Positions 60,230-64,000 of a stretch of 64,000 nucleotides of DNA are shown in pieces. The position numbers and the translations under genes were made by a program. The notes below the pieces were generated by a model that was not told where the DNA came from, ran no database searches, and saw only the letters and a program-made list of their open reading frames with translations. The stretch covers positions 12,296,029 to 12,360,028 of the forward strand of contig CM075942.1 of the NCBI GenBank assembly GCA_038030265.1, written 5' to 3'. Every line of letters begins with the position of its first letter. The stretch's first letter is position 1. Source of the stretch: Corythucha ciliata. Its lineage: Eukaryota; Arthropoda; Insecta; Hemiptera; Tingidae.

Positions 60230-61645
60230 CTGCACAAATATATATTTACATTTTTTATTGGACGTATCATAAAAGTCGTAAGCATTTTTATCCGCAGGGA
60301 CGGATTAAAATGATTATATTTATCATGCTAACCAGCCGAGGTAAAGGATTTTAATTAATTAGACTTAATGCACGGGGCGAGTAAAAAAAAAAAAAAGGAG
60401 AAGGGTTTTTGTAATAAAACACCGAATGTAATGGCGTCTAATATTGTCACGCTATACGTTGAACTAAACGAGTCACGAAAAGCTTCATCCCTTTATTTTG
60501 CTGTTGAACTCGTTTATAATAAAAATTATATTTTATTCGAATGTCGCCCCTCCCTTCATTCTCATGACAATCTTCATGGCACGAAAATAATCGATTTTTG
60601 TATTGAATACCGAGTAAAACCCGTCCCCCCTCATCCATGTCAGCTACTATAGATTTTGCGGTTCATTTTTCTCAAAAACTTACGAACAGTCAGCCCCGAT
60701 GAAAACTGGTGTTTTTTTTTTTTTCTTGTAAACGCCTGGACCAGACGGTACCAAACAATGGTGGTGGAGAAGGGGGTGAAGCGACGCTTTTTCTTTGTCA
60801 ATTGTTGGCGCTTTTATTTCTTCTTTTTTTGTGAGCTGAATTAAAACAAATTGCAGGACGTGGACAATTCAAATCGTAACAACGCCTACGCCCCCTCACT
60901 CCCACCGCCGGCCGTTTTTCTGTCTTTCTCTAAAATTTATTGAGCTTCTCCTGTCTGAGACCGTTGTCTAGGCGGATAAGAATGAATGGAAAGAGTTATG
61001 ATGGGGTTGAATGTGGTGTGCGGGGGGGGAGTGAGCCAGAGGGGGCTCAATTAAAGGCTTTGTGCCCAGCGTGGCCGTTCTGTGTGCAAGGGGGGCGGGA
61101 AGTGTACTTATTCTCCCTGTAAATAGAATGGCAATGGGTTTGATGGAAAGGTTTTAAAAGGGATGAGGGAGGCTAAACCCTTTATGCCCTTCACTCTTTT
61201 TTTTTCAACGTTTTCAAAATGGTAGAAGTTCAAAAAACGCTATTGGGCACTTGAGTTTATTTGCTCCGAATGATTCTACACATCACGGGAGTTCTGGGCA
61301 CGGGAAACCCGATAAAAACGGAGACGGATATTCAGACCTCAAGAACAGTTCTTTTCATGTTTATAGTGAACGTTTTCATGGGTCTTCTGGGAGATAATAC
61401 GCTGATCCGCACATTTTCTGTATGTCATTGTAGTCTGCTGAAACCGGGAAAACGTGCTAATGTGTTGTTGCTGAGGCAACAACACGGCCAAAGTTTATGA
61501 AAAGTGATGGTTTTCGTGACTGCAATTCCGAAATAGTGCTAATTCACAGTTTAAAATAAGAGAAAGCGACAATTCGTGGTTTCTGGAGGCAGCTCCGTGG
61601 CTCAAAACCCGATAAAAGGTCTATTCACATACATCGGAATGCCGT
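60230..61645. other. Intergenic DNA, no gene recognised
   Basis: Poly-A near 60390, poly-T near 60713 and a G run near 61022. No gene was recognised. Confidence 0.5.
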
Positions 61646-61790
61646 GAACGGGACGTGCCCCGTCCGGGGCACATCCGACAAGTAAAATATTAGGCTTGTT
61701 CACACGTATCCGGCACGTGCCAGGGACGTGACCCTTCAATTTCCATTGAGAATAATATTTTATTTGCCGGATGGGGCACGTCTCGTTCTA
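61646..61790. mobile_element. Foldback element with ~40 bp inverted arms
   Basis: The left arm begins AACGGGACGTGCCCC and continues CATCCGACAAGTAAAATATT. The right arm, reverse-complemented, begins AACGAGACGTGCCCC and continues ATCCGGCAAATAAAATATT. The left arm also contains a small perfect hairpin, GTGCCCC..GGGGCAC. It interrupts family A repeats. No target duplication was identified. Confidence 0.65.
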
Positions 61791-62283
61791 ATTTCCAGCT
61801 GAAATTGAGAAAAAGCGCTAATTCGTGGCTAAAATCGAGAATTTTAAGCGCTAATTTCTTGGCTAAAGGAAAAACTTCGCGGTTTCGCTGCTAAAATTGA
61901 AAAAAACATTATTTCGCGGCTACAATTGAGAAAAGGGGCTAATTTGGTGCTAAAATGAAGAAAAAATCACTTTTTGCGGCTATAATAGAGAAAAAAGTGC
62001 TGAATCCAAAGGTAAATTTTTCACAAAAAAAGTAGTCCTTTGCAGCGGAAATTAAGAAAACGCCAGATTGCAGTGATGTATGGAGGAAACTTCGTTGCTA
62101 ATTTTAGTGTAAAGCGCTATTTCAAGGCTCGAAGTGAATATATATATATAATTCGTTGGTAAAATTGAGACAAAACATTGATAATTCACGGTTAAAATTG
62201 AAAAGCCTCTAGTTTACGACATGAAAGTAAATAAAGACGCTGATTCATGGCTGCAATTGAGAATAACGTCAATTAGGCCGCCC
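61791..62283 (-). repeat. ~30 bp minisatellite array, family A (minus orientation)
   Basis: Units such as 'aattgagaaaaagcgctaat' and 'tcgtggctaaaatcgag'. Isolated units also precede the foldback element near 61530-61600, with the variant 'cgtggtttctggaggcag'. A TATATATATATA tract lies near 62139. Confidence 0.75.
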
Positions 62284-62607
62284 GGGTAGCGTATTTACGA
62301 TCCCCCTACGACGTCAGATCCCAATATTTTTTTTTGTTTCGCGTTTATTATAATTATTTTCGCGTTGCCCAACCAATAAACTACTCGTTTAGTGGAGAAA
62401 CTTCGCGGAGTTACCGAGTGGCGCTACAATGAGCGTCCCAAAGGCATCCCGAAGGCTCAAATTGAATGTAACATCGTCCACTACAGGCTTAGCTGAAGTG
62501 AATTCAATGTCAGCCTTTTTGGATGAACTCTCGTAATTAGCCGCTTGAAAACGCTTCCAAGGGACGACGGGCCTAAGGCTCGTTTCATCCACACGCTGCT
62601 CCCATGC
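62284..62607 (-). other. Unclassified insertion within family A array, with open frame
   Basis: About 324 bases of non-repeat sequence sit between 'aacgtcaatta' and 'cacgttaattcgtgg', both phrases of the array. The minus-strand frame (62389-62655) is open and protein-like, for example ETSLRPVVPWKRFQAANYES and KPVVDDVTFNLSLRDAFG. It may be a captured exon or a transposon fragment. Not recognised. Confidence 0.4.
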
Positions 62608-62689
62608 ACACGTTAATTCGTGGTTTCTGGAGGAAATTTTGCTTTTTGAAGGCATTGGCTAACGTACTTTCCAATTTTACCTGCTATTC

Positions 62690-63960
62690 CAGTAAGTTGG
62701 AGTGAAATACCCACAAAACAACATCATTCGGTGCTAAATATAATATGTGAAATTTCATTCAATGACGATGTTAAGTTTCAGATCTAAATATCCTGCAAAC
62801 TGCAAGTTTATAGACTTACCCTTCACGATAAATTGCAGTTCCGGGCTTTTTTTTTATAGGGGTCATGAATCCAGAGCTGCCACCAGCATCCAAAGCCAGG
62901 CAAATATTGTCAATGAATTACAGCACTCTGAGGCTCAGAGTGACAGTTTTGGGTTTAAATTGCTAGTTTCCGGTATTTATTCTCGACAAAATTGGGAGTT
63001 TCTCGTATTTATTTCTGCGCAATTTCAAGTTTCGGGGGTCTTTCATAGTGACCATGAAACCCCGGGCTAGCCAGAGTCACGGCAAGACAAAGTTTCTGAC
63101 GCATAACCGCGTAATTGCACCATTTTAAAGGAAAATATCCGCGAAATCGGATTTTTTCTGGCTGAATACTAGCGATTTTCCAGGTTTTACGTCCTAATTT
63201 CAGCGAAATTGCATGTTTCAGGATATTTTGGTCGTGATCCCTGGGCAAACCGATTACGCTTAGCTAGGGATTTGAATTTTAATTCATTTGACAATTTAAA
63301 ATTGAATGAGTTTGCATGTTCGGGTCCCATTTTGAGTGAATGTACAAGTTGTCTGGCTGAAAAATGTGAAATCATTAGTTTTGGGCCTTTGGGTCTTGAT
63401 TCTTGCGAAAATGCAAGTTTCGGGTCTTAATGTAAGCAAAATTGCAAGTTATGGACCGTTTAATTTCGAAATTCCGTGCAAAATGTCCGTGAAATTGCGA
63501 GTTTGCAATTGTTTGCAGGCTTCCAGCTCGGACATCGGACTAGCTGGCCAGGACTTGAAGCGTCGTGGGAGGCCAATACGCCGCCTTTCCCTCAACAAAT
63601 TCGAAACATGTTGGAGAAAATTATCTGAATATCGGTAAATTATACATGGAATGGGAATTTCAAGTGAATTCGTCAGTTCACGCCGTCACGATCTTATTTC
63701 AAGCAAACTTTGTCAGATTTTGGGCCTATTTTTTGTGGTTGGTGGTTCTGAGTTGCTAAACCCAGGCTAGACGGTACCATTAAACAGCGCCGAAATACTG
63801 ACGAATACACACGAAATTGGACGTTTCCTGGTTGAAATATCCACGCGATTTCAAGTTTTGGGTCCTAATTTCGGTAATATTGCAAGTTTTGCTTCAATCT
63901 CATTGCTCAATGCGATGGAAGACATTTCATTGAATGGCTCAGGCATCACGTTTATTGTAG
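62690..63960 (+). repeat. ~30 bp array, family B, with higher-order segment
   Basis: Units of 'gcaagttttgggtcctaat' plus 'ttcggtaatatt'-type sequence. The special segment (for example 'ccatgaaaccccgggctagc' followed by 'ctgacgcataaccgcg') occurs near 62870, 63050, 63240, 63515 and 63760, spaced about 180-280 bases apart. The array runs to near the window edge. Confidence 0.75.
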
Positions 63961-64000
63961 AAATTTTATGGAGCAATATCATGGAAAATATGTTTACAGC

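Overview
The window is non-coding, repeat-rich metazoan DNA, most likely from an arthropod or other invertebrate. This is inferred from copia-type retrotransposons primed by a half initiator tRNA, an R1-clade-like non-LTR reverse transcriptase, hAT-type non-autonomous DNA transposons, intron-like exon borders and the absence of any operon structure. I could not name the species. The DNA is AT-rich and scattered with unusually many poly-G/poly-C and poly-A/T tracts. No complete host gene is visible. A few short open stretches flanked by good splice signals look like isolated exons, and none of their products was recognised.

Layout. 1-6,500: no recognised gene apart from one candidate minus-strand exon (5,292-5,498). 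6,520-8,860: a small minisatellite split by a 2.1 kb terminal-inverted-repeat element that carries a 1.1 kb array of ~30 bp repeats. 13,150-14,560: a ~21 bp minisatellite with a ~540 bp higher-order period. 15,236-24,194: an old, multiply broken Ty1/copia element (outer) interrupted by a young copia-like element (inner, 17,617-22,324) with an exact 5 bp target duplication. The inner element is itself interrupted by a ~380 bp foldback (MITE-like) insertion. 27,960-30,452: ~30 bp arrays ending at a transposon-like terminus. 30,480-31,620: a broken R1-clade-like reverse transcriptase on the minus strand. 31,850-32,030: a 17 bp minisatellite. 34,790-39,190: further ~30 bp arrays of three families. 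39,880-42,330: the best candidate host-gene area, with a CGG-repeat tract, an orphan coding-looking ORF and a splice-bounded exon starting with ATG. 44,870-48,330: inverted copies of the ~30 bp array, a small hAT-like element and a ~650-700 bp satellite. 53,506-54,173: a hAT element with a perfect 8 bp duplication. 54,635-56,134: another array-carrying element. 59,300-60,230: two candidate exons. 61,520-63,960: more arrays, a foldback element and an inserted segment.

Main theme. Four array families (called A, B, C and E here) differ in sequence, yet all have a period near 30-31 bp and share a CGCGAA-like core. They occur in both orientations and in several cases lie beside or inside transposon-like termini of the type CAGNGGCGTAGCCAG. 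This suggests that one ancestral minisatellite has been spread by non-autonomous DNA transposons and has then diverged. The nested copia pair, the array-carrying elements and the shared 30 bp period are the observations most worth a second look. I found no CRISPR array, rRNA, convincing tRNA or bacterial gene.
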